Position numbers and translations under genes: made by a program
Origin: an uncultured Lachnospiraceae bacterium
GTDB lineage: Bacteria; Bacillota; Clostridia; Lachnospirales; Lachnospiraceae
NCBI GenBank assembly: GCA_947628025.1
Contig: CANQYH010000177.1
Location: 1-6,570 of the forward strand
DNA length: 6,570 nucleotides
Direction of reading: 5' to 3'
Notes under the pieces: generated by a model
Database searches by the model: none
Told to the model about the DNA's origin: nothing
Seen by the model: only the letters and a program-made list of their open reading frames with translations
In this document: positions 6,085-6,570 of the stretch, piece by piece
Layout: every line of letters starts with the position of its first letter
How positions within the stretch are numbered: position 1 is the first letter of the stretch

Positions 6085-6198
6085 AGAATCAGCAACGGGC
6101 CTACGAAAATCAACAACCAGCTTCTGATAGTTTCTAAAATGGATCGTCTGCGGCAGCTTTTGAAAGATGCCGGCATCCCGGATACCCCTATAGATTGA
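6085..6198 (+). pseudogene. 3' remnant of a second Rpn-type transposase gene
   Basis: The last 20 codons (6139-6198) encode MDRLRQLLKDAGIPDTPID, matching the end of the intact Rpn-type protein (NERLHQLLANAGISDIPKN) at 10 of 19 positions, with the stop at the same place. Upstream, in another frame, YENQQPASDS (about 6102-6131) resembles the TSEKQQLVSE heptads, so the coiled-coil part survives with a frameshift. The nuclease domain is absent. A strong terminator follows 24 bases after the stop, as it does after the intact gene. The remnant lies antisense between the dehydratase and aminotransferase genes. The short ATG-started frame itself is unlikely to be expressed as a useful protein. Confidence 0.78.
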
Positions 6199-6222
6199 TC
6201 AGACTGATCTCCACATGACCAT

Positions 6223-6265
6223 AAACAGCTGCCTGTCCGGACTCTCTCCCGCGGCGGCTGTTTTT
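6223..6265 (+). terminator. Rho-independent terminator downstream of the Rpn remnant
   Basis: AAACAGCTGCC (6223-6233) pairs with GGCGGCTGTTT (6253-6263) over 11 positions with one T-G wobble, around a 19-base loop, and the plus strand continues to five Ts. It survives although the gene it served is gone. On the minus strand the stem lies just past the dehydratase stop (6277) and its distal side ends in TTTATGG. It may also weaken read-through from that gene into the aminotransferase. Confidence 0.78.
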
Positions 6266-6276
6266 ACGTTATATTT

Positions 6277-6570
6277 TTATGTTGTGTGCGCCGGCTGCGC
6301 AGGCTGGTACGTTGGCACCATCTCCCTCACCAGCGCTTTCACCTGCTCCGTGTCCTGGTTCGCCACTTCATAAAGACGCTCCAGGTCCCTCTCCAGTTTC
6401 TCCGCATCAAACTCGATCGGCCTCCCGATATGGATCAGCTGGTTCGGCGTCTCCTGCAGGCCCTCCTCTCCCATTAGCAGCTCCTCATACAGCTTTTCTC
6501 CCGGACGCAGCCCCGTGAACTCGATCGGGATGTCCACATACGGCTCGTATCCCGACAGCCGGATCAGATT
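6277..6570 (-). CDS. CapD/FlaA1/PglF-type polysaccharide biosynthesis dehydratase/epimerase, C-terminal 97 residues (5' end cut by window edge)
   Basis: The minus-strand frame is open from the window edge to TAA at 6277, so the GTG at 6537 is an internal codon, not the start. The residues NLIRLSGYEPYVDIPIEFTG followed by LRPGEKLYEELLMGEE are the signature end of the CapD/FlaA1/WbpM/PglF family. These are membrane-anchored NAD(P)-dependent short-chain dehydrogenases that act on UDP-GlcNAc, giving 4-keto-6-deoxy sugars (4,6-dehydratase) or epimers. The catalytic and cofactor motifs and the membrane helices lie outside the window. The last 35 or so residues (EKLERDLERLYEVANQDTEQ onward, ending AQPAHTT) are helical and then Pro/Ala/Thr-rich. 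As the gene ahead of a DegT aminotransferase, PGT and PglD homologue, a 4,6-dehydratase feeding the bacillosamine route is the best guess. The following gene starts 240 bases away, across the Rpn remnant. Confidence 0.92.
   Translation of the reverse strand, partial: NLIRLSGYEPYVDIPIEFTGLRPGEKLYEELLMGEEGLQETPNQLIHIGRPIEFDAEKLERDLERLYEVANQDTEQVKALVREMVPTYQPAQPAHTT

Noticed and set aside
6537..6537. GTG at 6537 as the start of an 86-residue protein
   Set aside because: The frame continues upstream to the window edge with family-conserved residues (NLIRLSGYEPY), so this is an internal valine of a truncated gene.

Overview
The window looks like part of a capsule/exopolysaccharide biosynthesis locus from a Gram-positive Clostridia-type anaerobe, most likely a Lachnospiraceae relative. 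The evidence is the gene families (EpsL/M/N-like proteins, an AbrB/RelE-type toxin-antitoxin pair, an Rpn-type PD-(D/E)XK transposase family), strong AGGAGG ribosome binding sites, a consensus sigma-A promoter and T-tailed hairpin terminators. The genus is inferred, not proven. By eye, base composition is mosaic: the aminotransferase and dehydratase on the right are clearly more GC-rich than the glycosyltransferase on the left.

Right to left, the biosynthetic genes lie on the minus strand. They are the C-terminal end of a CapD/FlaA1/PglF-type nucleotide-sugar dehydratase/epimerase (6277-6570, enters from the right edge), a DegT/EpsN/PglE-type PLP aminotransferase (4765-6036), a PglC/EpsL-type phosphoglycosyl transferase (2737-3447) and a PglD/NeuD/EpsM-type sugar O/N-acyltransferase (2138-2740, ATGA overlap with the previous gene). 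Together they match the four-step UDP-di-N-acetylbacillosamine-type module: dehydratase, aminotransferase, acetyltransferase, and transfer of the phospho-sugar to a polyprenyl carrier. The first sugar of a surface glycan would then be extended by glycosyltransferases such as the GT4 enzyme cut by the left edge (1-586).

This module is interrupted by material on the opposite strand. An intact Rpn/PD-(D/E)XK transposase-family gene with its own terminator (3805-4766) sits between the aminotransferase and the phosphoglycosyl transferase. The decayed 3' end of a second copy, also with its own terminator (6085-6265), sits between the dehydratase and the aminotransferase.

Between the acyltransferase and the left-edge glycosyltransferase lies a compact toxin-antitoxin cassette. 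It has a perfect TTGACA-17-TATAAT promoter (2084-2112), an AbrB-fold antitoxin (1618-1989), a RelE/ParE toxin (1322-1615) and a hairpin terminator (1242-1276). Beyond it is a 5'-truncated, twice-frameshifted remnant of a second phosphoglycosyl transferase (682-1123), apparently the superseded counterpart of the intact one. A further unidentified open fragment (3451-3657), in frame with and just upstream of the intact phosphoglycosyl transferase, is probably another relic. No RNA genes, CRISPR arrays or IS inverted repeats were recognised.
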